Positions 34,019 through 43,400 of a DNA stretch of 64,000 nt are shown in pieces. The DNA lies in the NCBI RefSeq assembly GCF_051013375.1, contig NZ_CP142125.1, one strand, 5' to 3'. Below the pieces are notes generated by a model that was given only the letters and a program-made list of their open reading frames with translations, made no database searches and was not told the origin of the DNA. Position 1 is the stretch's first letter. Each line of letters starts with the position of its first letter. The position numbers were made by a program, and so were the translations under genes. Origin of the DNA: Kordia algicida. GTDB taxonomy: Bacteria; Bacteroidota; Bacteroidia; Flavobacteriales; Flavobacteriaceae.

Positions 34019-34046
34019 AATTTTGTTGGTTTTAAAAAATTTTATT

Positions 34047-34103
34047 CTTACTCTGTTAAGGCTTTTCAGATTCCGCCTGCTAATGACCATTATTTTTGTA
34101 CAC
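34047..34103 (-). promoter_or_regulatory. Duplicated leader element, copy B
   Basis: On the minus strand it reads GTGTACAAAAATAATGGTCA, then AGGCGGAATCTGAAAAGCCT and AACAGAGTAAG, ending 28 bases before the ATG at 34018. AGGC...GCCT can form a small hairpin in both copies. Confidence 0.55.
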
Positions 34104-34207
34104 TTCAAAACTATTGCGCAACTCCACGCCATAAAACACATGTATGTGTGATTTTTGTCTCACCTGTTTATGTGATATTTATCTTTTTTCTACTAATTTC
34201 TATGACA

Positions 34208-34253
34208 AAAAAAACACGCAATACCTTTTATTTTAGGTAATTACGTGTTTTTC
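34208..34253. terminator. Bidirectional terminator-like hairpin
   Basis: AAAACACG-CAATACC (34211-34225) pairs with GGTAAT-ACGTGTTTT (34236-34252) with one bulge and A/T-runs on both sides. It lies between the metalloprotease gene and the 34018 gene. Confidence 0.65.
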
Positions 34254-34307
34254 AGTATTTTTCTCTAAAACTTAGGTTAGCTACGATACTGCTTCATTTT
34301 TTGACAT

Positions 34308-34340
34308 AAAAAAAACTCCAATCCATTACAGATTGAAGCT
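34308..34340 (-). terminator. Terminator of the M43 metalloprotease gene
   Basis: Minus strand CTTCAATC-TGTAATG-GATTGGAG followed by TTTTTTTT; it starts 29 bases after the stop codon. Confidence 0.8.
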
Positions 34341-34367
34341 TTTCTAGTATTACTGGTTATGTTTTTT

Positions 34368-35399
34368 TTAGAATGAAGACGAACTATTTCCGCCACCTTC
34401 ACAGGTAATTCCTAGTGTGATTGCGTTTGCGTTCATTTTCATGTGTTGCACTACCGAAAAACCTGTTCTACAGCTTCCGTAGTACGACATAATGTTTTGT
34501 AAACTAGGATCGTATGGTGTGTTATCACATAAATCTGCAAAAGTTGGATCAACCGTATATACGCAGTTTTCTATGTTTGTTGTAGGTAAAAACGTGATGT
34601 CTGCTGGCGTATCAATGACTAAATCTCCTGTTGTATATCCGTTAGAAAAATCGGCGCATTCGAGTCCAAAATCTTCTTTATGCGTGTGATACAATCCTAA
34701 GCTATGTCCGACTTCATGCGAAACGGTTGAAGCTTCTAAGTGTCTATTATCTTCTGTAATAATGGTGGCTCTGTTGTCCATAATTCCTGCGGCACCACCA
34801 GCATTTCCGTTAGCCAAGTATAATGAGCCAACTAAGTATATGTTTAGCATATTTGCTTCGTATAAGTCAGTATTTTGCAATAATGCATTGTATTCTGTTG
34901 GATTATCAATTTCAAAATACGTATCTGAGTTTAAAGTATCATTTCCTGCATTGGTAAATTGAATGCGTTTTACATCTACTAATGTGCTTACGATTCCTGA
35001 AATATGTACGTTAAAAACACTGTTGAGGTTGTTGATGATTGTTGTCATGTCTGCTTCTGCTGCACCACCTGTTCCATCACTTCTTCGAATAAAGTTAAAT
35101 TTTACCTTGATTATTATTGGAGAAGGTTCGTAGAATGAATTGGTATTTTGATTGATGTCATCTTCATCATATACAACACCTGTTTGATTGTCATGTGTTA
35201 CCACACATTCTATAAATGGTCGTACAGGTTCAGGGTATTTTATTGGATATTTGTCTGGATAACGTACAGCTTCTGTTCTTTTTTGTACATCTTCTTCTGT
35301 TGAGATTTCTTCTTGTGAACATGATACAATAATGAGTAATGCACTGCAAAGAAATAATAAAATTAGATTGACGCTGAAGGTTTTGCTTAACTTTTCCAT
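34368..35399 (-). CDS. Pappalysin-type (M43) zinc metalloprotease lipoprotein
   Basis: 343 residues. Lipoprotein signal 'LLFLCSALLIIVSCSQEE'. The catalytic motif 'HEVGHSLGLYHTH' near residue 228 is the extended HExxHxxGxxH zinc site of metzincins, and 'NIMSYYGSC' near residue 303 is the Met-turn. Between them lie paired Cys ('FGLECADFS', 'ENCVYTVDP', 'ADLCDNTPY') seen in pappalysins. Expected to cleave proteins at the cell surface. It sits between the two-component region and the eCIS ATPase gene (70-base gap) but has its own terminator and a lipoprotein export signal, so it is probably not an injection-system payload. Confidence 0.9.
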   Translation of the reverse strand: MEKLSKTFSVNLILLFLCSALLIIVSCSQEEISTEEDVQKRTEAVRYPDKYPIKYPEPVRPFIECVVTHDNQTGVVYDEDDINQNTNSFYEPSPIIIKVKFNFIRRSDGTGGAAEADMTTIINNLNSVFNVHISGIVSTLVDVKRIQFTNAGNDTLNSDTYFEIDNPTEYNALLQNTDLYEANMLNIYLVGSLYLANGNAGGAAGIMDNRATIITEDNRHLEASTVSHEVGHSLGLYHTHKEDFGLECADFSNGYTTGDLVIDTPADITFLPTTNIENCVYTVDPTFADLCDNTPYDPSLQNIMSYYGSCRTGFSVVQHMKMNANAITLGITCEGGGNSSSSF

Positions 35400-35469
35400 A
35401 ATTGAACTTTTGTTGTTTGTTGTATAGTTCTTTTTGGAACGATTTGTTACCCAAAGTTATGTATGATTT

Positions 35470-36774
35470 TTACACCATTCTGCCTTCTTTGATAAATTCT
35501 CTTTGAATTGCGTTGATTAAAAGTTCGTCAGTGAGTTTTGTTCCACCGTTGGCTAAGACTTGTAAACACGCATATTGTACAATGTTTACAATGTTGGCTC
35601 CTGTAACTTCATAGTCTTCTGAAATGGTTTGTAAATTCAGTTCGTCAGCTATAAAAGCTTCTGGGATGTATTTTTGCCAAAGTCGTAAACGTTCTGGAAT
35701 TCCTGGACTTTCAAAGTCTATAATCGATTGAAATCTTCTGGTAAATGCTTTGTCAATGTTACTTCTGTAATTGGATGCTAAGATCACCAAACCTGAGTGC
35801 GATTCTATGCGTTGTAGTAAGAACGAAACTTCTTGATTGGCGTATTTGTCATGTGCATCGCGCACGCCTGTACGTTTTCCGAAAATGGCATCGGCTTCGT
35901 CAAAGAACAGAATCCAGTCTTTGTTTTTGGCTTTGTTAAAGAGATTGGATAAGTTTTTCTCAGTTTCTCCAATGTATTTTGAGATGACTAATGATAAATC
36001 GATTCGATATACGTCTTTTCCTGTATGTTTTCCCATCAAGCTTGCTGTAAGCGTTTTTCCAACTCCTGGCGCACCAAAAAACATGACTTTATATCCTGGC
36101 TTGATTTTGTCTTTCATGTTGAAATCGTTTAGCAATGTTTCGTTATGTTCCATCCAAACTAGGACATTATTGACTTCGTTGAGCGTTTTGTCATTTAAGA
36201 CTAAATCGTCCCATTCCATTTGTGTTTCTAGTAATTCTGCTGGAAACCCTTGACTGAGCTTTGGTTTTGATACCGAACCGTACACGAATAGTTCTACGTA
36301 TTCAATGTCTAATAATAGTGTTCCGCTTATTTTCGGTTCGCCCACAGGCACATTTCCTAAAGAAAGAATCGAATTTTTATAGAAAGGATGTTCTTCATTG
36401 AAGATAGAAATGATAAAGTTTCTCGCCCTGTAATTGTTTCCCACTACAATAAATATGGCAGTTTCGCCCGTAGGAATGATGCCGCGATATTGCGTTCCTT
36501 TTACGCCTCCAAATTCTGGAAAGTCGCTTCCGTCAGGAAAGTATTCGGAAAGTATGTTGGTTAGAAAACCTGGTGCAATGTATGGCAACATGGAAAGTAA
36601 TAAGATGAGCGTTTCAAAGATTTGAAAGTCATTTTCTATGATGAATTTTGAAAATTCTGAATCGTCATTCGCAAAATCAAACGTAGGAAAGTCAATTTGT
36701 TCGTCACTTCCCGAAACTTCTACCAACCTGTAGCGTACGGCTTGTTTTATATAGTCAATAAGTTCTGTAGTCAT
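35470..36774 (-). CDS. eCIS-associated AAA+ ATPase (Afp15/Pvc15-like)
   Basis: 434 residues. The N-terminal 200 residues form a family-specific domain; the AAA+ module has Walker A 'MFFGAPGVGKTLTASLMGKH' near residue 235, Walker B 'WILFFDEADAIFGKRTGV' near 300, sensor 1 'GLVILASNYRSNIDKAF' and 'TRRFQSIIDFESPG'. Extracellular contractile injection system loci of the Afp/PVC type regularly carry such an ATPase, proposed to act in assembly or payload loading. It is the last recognisable eCIS gene on this side, 181 bases after the patatin gene. Confidence 0.88.
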   Translation of the reverse strand: MTTELIDYIKQAVRYRLVEVSGSDEQIDFPTFDFANDDSEFSKFIIENDFQIFETLILLLSMLPYIAPGFLTNILSEYFPDGSDFPEFGGVKGTQYRGIIPTGETAIFIVVGNNYRARNFIISIFNEEHPFYKNSILSLGNVPVGEPKISGTLLLDIEYVELFVYGSVSKPKLSQGFPAELLETQMEWDDLVLNDKTLNEVNNVLVWMEHNETLLNDFNMKDKIKPGYKVMFFGAPGVGKTLTASLMGKHTGKDVYRIDLSLVISKYIGETEKNLSNLFNKAKNKDWILFFDEADAIFGKRTGVRDAHDKYANQEVSFLLQRIESHSGLVILASNYRSNIDKAFTRRFQSIIDFESPGIPERLRLWQKYIPEAFIADELNLQTISEDYEVTGANIVNIVQYACLQVLANGGTKLTDELLINAIQREFIKEGRMV

Positions 36775-36885
36775 GTCTTTTCAAATGAATTTAGTAGCGT
36801 ATTTTCAAGTATTTTACATACCTGAATATCCACCATAAATAAAAGAAGACTTTTGATGTTATAAAACCGTTGAAACACTTTTTCT

Positions 36886-36907
36886 AAGGGTGTTTTTCCC
36901 CTTTTTT
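36886..36907. promoter_or_regulatory. AAGGG-...-CCCCTTTTTT hairpin upstream of the AAA+ gene
   Basis: AAGGG (36886-36890) pairs with CCCTT (ending 36903) across TGTTTTTC, followed by T on the plus strand; it resembles the palindrome at 17186-17208. It lies 112 bases upstream of the AAA+ start on the minus strand. Its role is unknown. Confidence 0.35.
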
Positions 36908-36955
36908 GCTTTATAATCGAGATTTTTATACTTTGCAAACTCGTCACAAAATCGT

Positions 36956-39697
36956 TTATTCTTTTATTCCCAATTGTGTTTTTAGTTCTGCAACTCTTAG
37001 CTTGATAAGAGAATCGCGTTCTAGAATTTTGTCGTAATAGTTTAAGGTACTTTTGCTTAAGTGTCGCGCCAATGTAGGTTCATACGTATCCCATTCGAAT
37101 TTGTTTTCAAGATTTTCCGTTCTTTCAAAGATTTCGTTGTTTTTCTCTCGAATGAACCCAATGAGACTGTCACGAATTTTCAGTTTTTCATTATTATCAA
37201 TAATTCCCATGACTTTTCCGCCAATAAAACCTTCTACATCATCAATGGTAATAACTCTTGGTAAGTATATTGGAATGTGTTTGACGCGATATTTTTTCGA
37301 ATTATTTGCAATTTTGATAGAATCCATCATCGTTTCATCAAGTTTTCTACCACGTTTTTCTAGACGTTTGATGAGATCGCTAAAGTAGTCTGGATTCTTG
37401 TCTAAATTTGCGCCAGCACTGATAACCGCAGAGAGATTTCCTTGTTCGTCTTCATCAAATTGTAAAAAATCTGTGTTTATTTTTTCTTGAAATCTTTCTA
37501 AAATGTATTTGATGTAATTGGATTTTCCATTAATGATTTCCACAAAGATTACATTCGTTTCTGGCTCAATAATCGCATCATCGCTGTTTTTTAGGTAATC
37601 GTACCAATCTAAACTTGTGAGCAATCCGCTATTGTCTATCGCGCCAGCATCAATAAAATGTCCGTAACCTTTTATTTTTGCTGCAGGACTGAATCCTGGG
37701 AAGCGATTGGTACACGAAACAGCTTGATAGAAAGAGACGATTGCCCGCTTTTCTTCGTTATTTTCTAACGTAATTGGTTCTAATTGCGCTAAATTATCAG
37801 CATTTAAAAATAAGTCTCTTTCCGTTTGATTGTATCGAACAGAACTGAAAACTCCACGTCTTCCGTTGGTTTTGGAAGTGTTGACTAATAATGCAGGGAA
37901 ATATCCATTTAAATCATAAATATTTTTTTTCCAGTAGCTTTGAAATGACTCGTTGGTCAGCATTCTGTGTTCTTTTTGTTTTTTACCTTCTAATAAATTT
38001 TGATAAGCAACCATGGAATAATAGGCTCTGTCTTTATGTTGGCTTATTTCTTTGAATCCTGTGGCTTTTCGAATAAAATCCCAACCAAGCGTATACGAAA
38101 TGTCTCGGGAAGCATAATCTTCTGAAGCAACTGTATCAATTCTTTTTTCGATTAAATCGAAACGATTTTGTACATTTTTTGGAAATTGTCCTGATAAAAC
38201 GGCATACATGGAAAGTCCCATCATTCCACCAGAGGCACCAGAAAAAGAAGCAGTTTGATCTAAAAATGCACCGTTGGTTTTCTTTTGAATGTGATTTAAT
38301 ACTTTCATCGTCCAGATATTTGCTTTTAAGGCACCACCATGCGATGCTACAAATATGAGCGGCTTGTCGTCTTTGATACGTTGTTGAAGTTCATTTCTGT
38401 AGGTTTCCATTTTTACCACGTCATTATCTGTACGAGGATTTGCAGACTGTGTATCGAGAGCATGTACGCTACTTTCTCTCCAAATCATTGAAGTTCCTAT
38501 AATAATTATCATTATGACAAGATAATAGGTTGTTCTTCTACGACCACATTTTACAAATTGTTCTTGATCTTCCAGTGGAATGATTCTGGAAATTTTGCTT
38601 TCTTCAATTCCTGAGTGTTTTTTGTAAATGTCTTCGTCAATTTCTCCTTTTTTGAATGCTTCACTTTGGTGTTTCATCGCCTGAATTACAAAAAGATATT
38701 TTAGAATACATGCCAATCCGTAGTAAATGATGTATAGATATCCGAATAAAATGACCATTGCATTTACAATTTTATACCCATACGCCACAGCAATGTTACT
38801 ATAGATGAGTAATCCGAGAATTAACAAAGCAATGATAAAAAAGAAGACTACATAGTTGAAGTTTACTTCTATTTTTCTAATGAGAAATACAGATGCAAAG
38901 TCGTAGAGTTTTGATCGGAATAGTCGGAAATATATATACGTAAGTGCTAAACTGAGTGTGAGAAGTTGTAAGAGAATGTATGATGTAAAGTTAAAACTTG
39001 TGCCGTATGCGGTAATTAATAGTAAAATGACCGAAAGTATGGTAATTACATAGAATATGATAACGCCTCTTGTATAGAATTTGTTGTAATTGTCTGTATT
39101 CTCATTGTTATTTTCTCTGTATGTTTTGTTTTCTTTTTCTATGCGTTGTTTTTTAGGCAACATGTATAGAAGTATCAAAAATGGTGTTCCGTAGAGTAAA
39201 AAATTGATTCCCCAAAAGATGTCTACACTTCCAAAAGCAAATAGTAGTTTGGGTTCGTAGGTTTTGTAAATATAGTACGTCCAGATGGAAAAGATGCAGA
39301 GTCCCAAACTGTATCGAAAGAATTTTGCCATGTAATCCTGTTCATAGTTTTGATTGGTTGTAATAGCACTTTTCGGCTTTTTATTGAAGGTAAATATTTT
39401 GTAGAATCCTAACCAAATGTGCGCATACCAGTAGTTTTCATCTTTACTATCATTGATATCTTTTGCATAGTAAATATAGATTGGGTAATGCGAGATAACC
39501 AATGCAAATACAGAAATGATAATGTAACATAGTATGAGTGATGTGGCATCGCGTTCAATCATATCGACTAATAGTGTGTATGCTTGATCGAGTGCTTTGA
39601 CTAATAAAAAGATCACAATTAAGATGATGATACTTAGAAAAGAGGAACGACGAAACTTGTTGAGAGAAGCAAAAAAGTTGTATAATTTATTACCCAT
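36956..39697 (-). CDS. Multi-pass membrane protein with patatin-like phospholipase domain
   Basis: 913 residues. The first 420 residues contain about nine hydrophobic helices ('FLSIIILIVIFLLVKALDQA', 'LILCYIIISVFALVISHYPI', 'VIIFYVITILSVILLLITAY', 'YYLVIMIIIIGTSMIW' and others). From about residue 445 follows a patatin-like hydrolase domain: oxyanion-type 'FVASHGGALKANIW', nucleophile elbow 'SFSGASGGMMG' (GxSxG, Ser near 485) and catalytic Asp in 'FIDAGAIDNSGLL' near 682. Patatins use a Ser-Asp dyad to cleave acyl chains from membrane lipids. The large membrane anchor is unusual, as soluble patatins are the rule for injected effectors. It lies between the immunity gene and the AAA+ ATPase, with 142- and 181-base gaps, so it may be separately transcribed. 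Confidence 0.85.
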   Translation of the reverse strand: MGNKLYNFFASLNKFRRSSFLSIIILIVIFLLVKALDQAYTLLVDMIERDATSLILCYIIISVFALVISHYPIYIYYAKDINDSKDENYWYAHIWLGFYKIFTFNKKPKSAITTNQNYEQDYMAKFFRYSLGLCIFSIWTYYIYKTYEPKLLFAFGSVDIFWGINFLLYGTPFLILLYMLPKKQRIEKENKTYRENNNENTDNYNKFYTRGVIIFYVITILSVILLLITAYGTSFNFTSYILLQLLTLSLALTYIYFRLFRSKLYDFASVFLIRKIEVNFNYVVFFFIIALLILGLLIYSNIAVAYGYKIVNAMVILFGYLYIIYYGLACILKYLFVIQAMKHQSEAFKKGEIDEDIYKKHSGIEESKISRIIPLEDQEQFVKCGRRRTTYYLVIMIIIIGTSMIWRESSVHALDTQSANPRTDNDVVKMETYRNELQQRIKDDKPLIFVASHGGALKANIWTMKVLNHIQKKTNGAFLDQTASFSGASGGMMGLSMYAVLSGQFPKNVQNRFDLIEKRIDTVASEDYASRDISYTLGWDFIRKATGFKEISQHKDRAYYSMVAYQNLLEGKKQKEHRMLTNESFQSYWKKNIYDLNGYFPALLVNTSKTNGRRGVFSSVRYNQTERDLFLNADNLAQLEPITLENNEEKRAIVSFYQAVSCTNRFPGFSPAAKIKGYGHFIDAGAIDNSGLLTSLDWYDYLKNSDDAIIEPETNVIFVEIINGKSNYIKYILERFQEKINTDFLQFDEDEQGNLSAVISAGANLDKNPDYFSDLIKRLEKRGRKLDETMMDSIKIANNSKKYRVKHIPIYLPRVITIDDVEGFIGGKVMGIIDNNEKLKIRDSLIGFIREKNNEIFERTENLENKFEWDTYEPTLARHLSKSTLNYYDKILERDSLIKLRVAELKTQLGIKE

Positions 39698-39840
39698 TTT
39701 TGATAAGATTTGATTGTTCTTCTTTCTCTTCTTTGGTTGGATTGGTTGCCATGACAGTACGATTTACTTTTGTTTTTTTAAATATACAAAAATAGATTTG
39801 TGGGGTTTATACCTATGTTTGGGGATTATTTGCAATGAAG

Positions 39841-40464
39841 CTATTCGCCAAATATTTCTTTTATGTAATGTTGCATTCTTTCATTAGACTCGGTTTCTGG
39901 ATATAACATGTTATATTCAAACCCTAAAAACCCTTTGAATTTAAAAATCGTATCTAAATATTCTTCAAAACTAAATGGTGCTTTCGCGAATCCTGTAGTG
40001 CCTTCTTGAATATAATATATTTCATCAGACATTATATCATCTTCTACTAAAAAACCTAATCGTAAGTACTCATCATGTTTATTAAAATATCTAAAATTTT
40101 TTACATCTTCCAATTCCTCTGCTTCCATATTCCTAGTCCAATATTCGGACAATAGTTTTTCATCAAAAGCTGTCATTTCTGCTAAATCAAGAATATTTAT
40201 GTCACCATAAACTTGTTCATCTTCTTTACTGTATTTAGTGATTTGATTATTTTCTACTAAGTTACATTTCCAATAAATTTTCACATAAGAAACTTCATTG
40301 TAAAAATTTACTATTATTTCTGGTATTTTGTAATTTATAACATTAAGAATTACTCCAACAAGTGCGTCATCAGTAGCTTCTCCTATAGCAATTTTTTCTA
40401 TAATTACATATTGATTCTCATTCAGTTGTTCTACCAATTTCTTAAATTTTTCTTGTAATATCAT
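39841..40464 (-). CDS. Probable immunity protein for the eCIS nuclease payload
   Basis: 207 residues, acidic, no signal peptide. Its start codon overlaps the stop of the nuclease-tipped gene by 4 bases (ATGA), the classic layout of a toxin-immunity pair. The C-terminal part ('LRLGFLVEDDIMSDEIYYIQ', 'AKAPFSFEEYLDTIFKFKGF') resembles SUKH (SMI1/KNR4)-type immunity proteins, which commonly neutralise nuclease toxins. That family call is tentative; the pairing rests mainly on position and acidity. Confidence 0.6.
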   Translation of the reverse strand: MILQEKFKKLVEQLNENQYVIIEKIAIGEATDDALVGVILNVINYKIPEIIVNFYNEVSYVKIYWKCNLVENNQITKYSKEDEQVYGDINILDLAEMTAFDEKLLSEYWTRNMEAEELEDVKNFRYFNKHDEYLRLGFLVEDDIMSDEIYYIQEGTTGFAKAPFSFEEYLDTIFKFKGFLGFEYNMLYPETESNERMQHYIKEIFGE

Positions 40465-43400
40465 TCAATTTTCACTTTTTTCTCAACTGAAATTAAATTC
40501 GTAAGTTCAGTTATGTGATTAGTTCTTAAACTTTTTAATCGTCTCGATGGTTGTCCTCCTTCTTTTGGTGTTAATGAATCTGAATACATTAATTTCAAGC
40601 TAGCTATTAAATCAGCTAAATTTTCAAAACCACCATTAGTTTCTTTAAATTTATCCCTACATGTCAATATATCACGAGCAAGTCCACTCTTGATTCCCTT
40701 ACTTTCTAGTATTGGTCTTCCAGCTACGTTTAAATTTGGTGGTCCACCTAAGTTAGGTAATCCTACGGAAATAGGTACAGATGGTCCTTTTGTCTTTGGT
40801 ATAAATTTATCTGTCGTACCTTCTTTCCGTTTTAGTTCTCCAGAAGCTATTCTTATTTTAGTTGGTATATTTTTATCATCACCTGTTCTTGAATCATCAT
40901 AAGTAGCATCAGTAATATAATAATAAAATTTACCTTGTTCTTTTATTTTAGGAATCATTTTATGCTCAACGGTTTCCATTTGTGAGTTCGCCGATTGACT
41001 TATTGGTGCCATATTCCAATTCACTCCAGGTCCATGTAATTGTTCACTTAGGAAGTGTCCTCTTACCCATTGATCCGTTGCATCTTGTGCGTAACCTGTC
41101 CATCCTGGTGGTTTTTCTTTAGGCGTAGAGCCTGTAAATTCTCCAGGTAAATATGTCAATGGCCAAGCTTTTACATTTCCCGCTCTACCTCCTTTTTTCT
41201 TACTTGTTATTTTGGTTCTAACCGTTTCATCATTTTCATTACCAAATTCAAGGGCAGATAATTTATTAGCAAAAGTTTGCATTGTTTTTCTCAATTTTTC
41301 AGTTGCTTTTTGATATTCATATCGTTTAGACCTTTTCTTTTTCTTATCTGGTTCTGCTTTGTATTCTTTTTCTTTATTTAAAACATCATTTTCTTCTGTG
41401 ATAACTGTAGTTTCATAGTAGCTTAAAGCCTTTCCAATATTTCCTTTTTTTGTTTTATCTTTCTCTTTGTTTTTTTTGTCTTTTAAGAATTTTTCAACCG
41501 GAGTCGGATCACTAGCAACATAGAAAACTTGTTTTTTCCCTTTTTTCTTAATGAATAATGTATGATTTCCGCCATCTTTTGATTTGAATTTGTTTTTGAA
41601 CTTTAACCAACCAATCAATTTCGTAGCGATATCTTTTACCTTCGCTTTCCCCTTTTTTACCAAACCTTTGAAAGCCTTTCTAGCTTTTTTAATCACTTTA
41701 TTGATGGCTTTGTCAATACGCTTGCGAACACGCTTGATGATTTTCTGCACTTTTGCCGTTAATCCTGTCACACCAACTAATGCCGCCAAGAAACCAATGA
41801 GTATTGGAAGTGTTTTTGCCAAGGCTTTTTCTATCGATTTTGCCAAAGTTTCTACACCACCAGAAGCCAAGGCTTTGATTCCTTCTATGAACGCCGTAAC
41901 GAGTTCAAATATTTGTGCGGCGCGTTCTATGAAGAAGCGAACGACATCTATAATGAGCATTGCCGCTTTTACAAAAGCTCCTGCTGGACTGAGTAATCCC
42001 ATAATCCATTTGATTCCTGCTTCTACAACTTTCGTAATAATCATGTCGCGAATGGCATCCATGACCGTTTCTTTTAAGTCATTGAATTGATCTTTGATAT
42101 ATTCCCAAAGTCCTTCTACACCTTTTTCTTTGATGATGGTAAAGACTTCTACCGCTTTTTCCATGCCTTCTACAACAGGTTCTCCTAAGAGTTTTACAGC
42201 TTTGCTTCTAAAGTAATCCCACGTTAATCCTAAGATTTGCATGACTAGGTTAAAGATTCCTTTGAGACTGAATAGATTATCCGGAATGGTGATTCCTACG
42301 CCACCTAACGAACCTGTTAACCATTCTATCAATCCAGTGATTAGGTGTGTTTTGATGTTTGCAAAGAAGTATTCAAACCCAAGTTTTATTCCCAAGAAAA
42401 GATTTTTTAAGAAACCTATCGGATCGGTAATGATTGCCGTAATGGCATCTACCAACGCCGCAATGAGCGTGAATAACATGTCTTTTATTTTCAGAATTGT
42501 TTCTACAATTCCTTTTAAGAAGTTAAACGCCGCTTCTAACCACGATGAGCTTACGCGTTCTTTGATTTCGTCAAAGGTAGCGCGTAGACTGTCTACATTT
42601 TCTTTGTATTGTTTGGCTAAGTCTTGCGCCAATTCTTGTTCTTTAGAAGCTACGGTTTCTTCTAAGTCTGAATATTTATCATTAAAGGTGTCTAGAGAAT
42701 CTTTCGCGAGTTCTTTTTGCTTTTTATCCAATCCTTGGTAAAAGGTATCCATTTCCGTTCTTCCTGTTTCAATTAACGTCATAGATTCATTGAGACCTTT
42801 TGCAATGACACCCGCAATTTTGTCAAATATTTTATCAAGCTTGTTGATGAAAACTCTTTTTTCTGTTTGGAATACACCTTCCACAGCACCAGCGTTTACA
42901 TCTTCACCCGCAAAGAAACTTGCAATACTATCGTCAATGGTTGTCCAACCATAAATATCGCTTAGCTTTTTCTCTACACGACTTTCAAAAGATTTTTTAG
43001 CGTTTTCTACAGCACCACCTTCTGCAAAGTAAGCATCGACATCAGTAGAAATTTTATCCAAACGTTTTCCAACAGCTTCTTTGGTTTTGTTGTAAATACG
43101 TGTAAATTCTTTGTTGATGCGTTTTTGTTCGAGTTTATCCTGACTTTCATTGGTACTTTGTGCGCCTGCAACTTCTTTAAAGTCGCCTGCACGTTGCGAA
43201 AACATAGCTCCCAATTTGTCTTGTCCGGCATGTCCAGCAACAGTTTTTGCATCGCCAAGTATCGCATTTTCCTTTTTACGATAGGTTTTTGGGGCTTTTT
43301 TCGCTTCTTCTTTAGCTTTGTTTTTGGAATCGAGTGCTTCGGTAAATTTTGGCTCGTTGGCATTGGCAAGTTGCGAATCGGTAATTTTATTTTCTTCCAT

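Noticed and set aside
36956..39697. Patatin protein as a standard soluble eCIS effector
   Set aside because: About nine transmembrane helices make packing inside the tube lumen unlikely; a role in the producing cell is equally possible.
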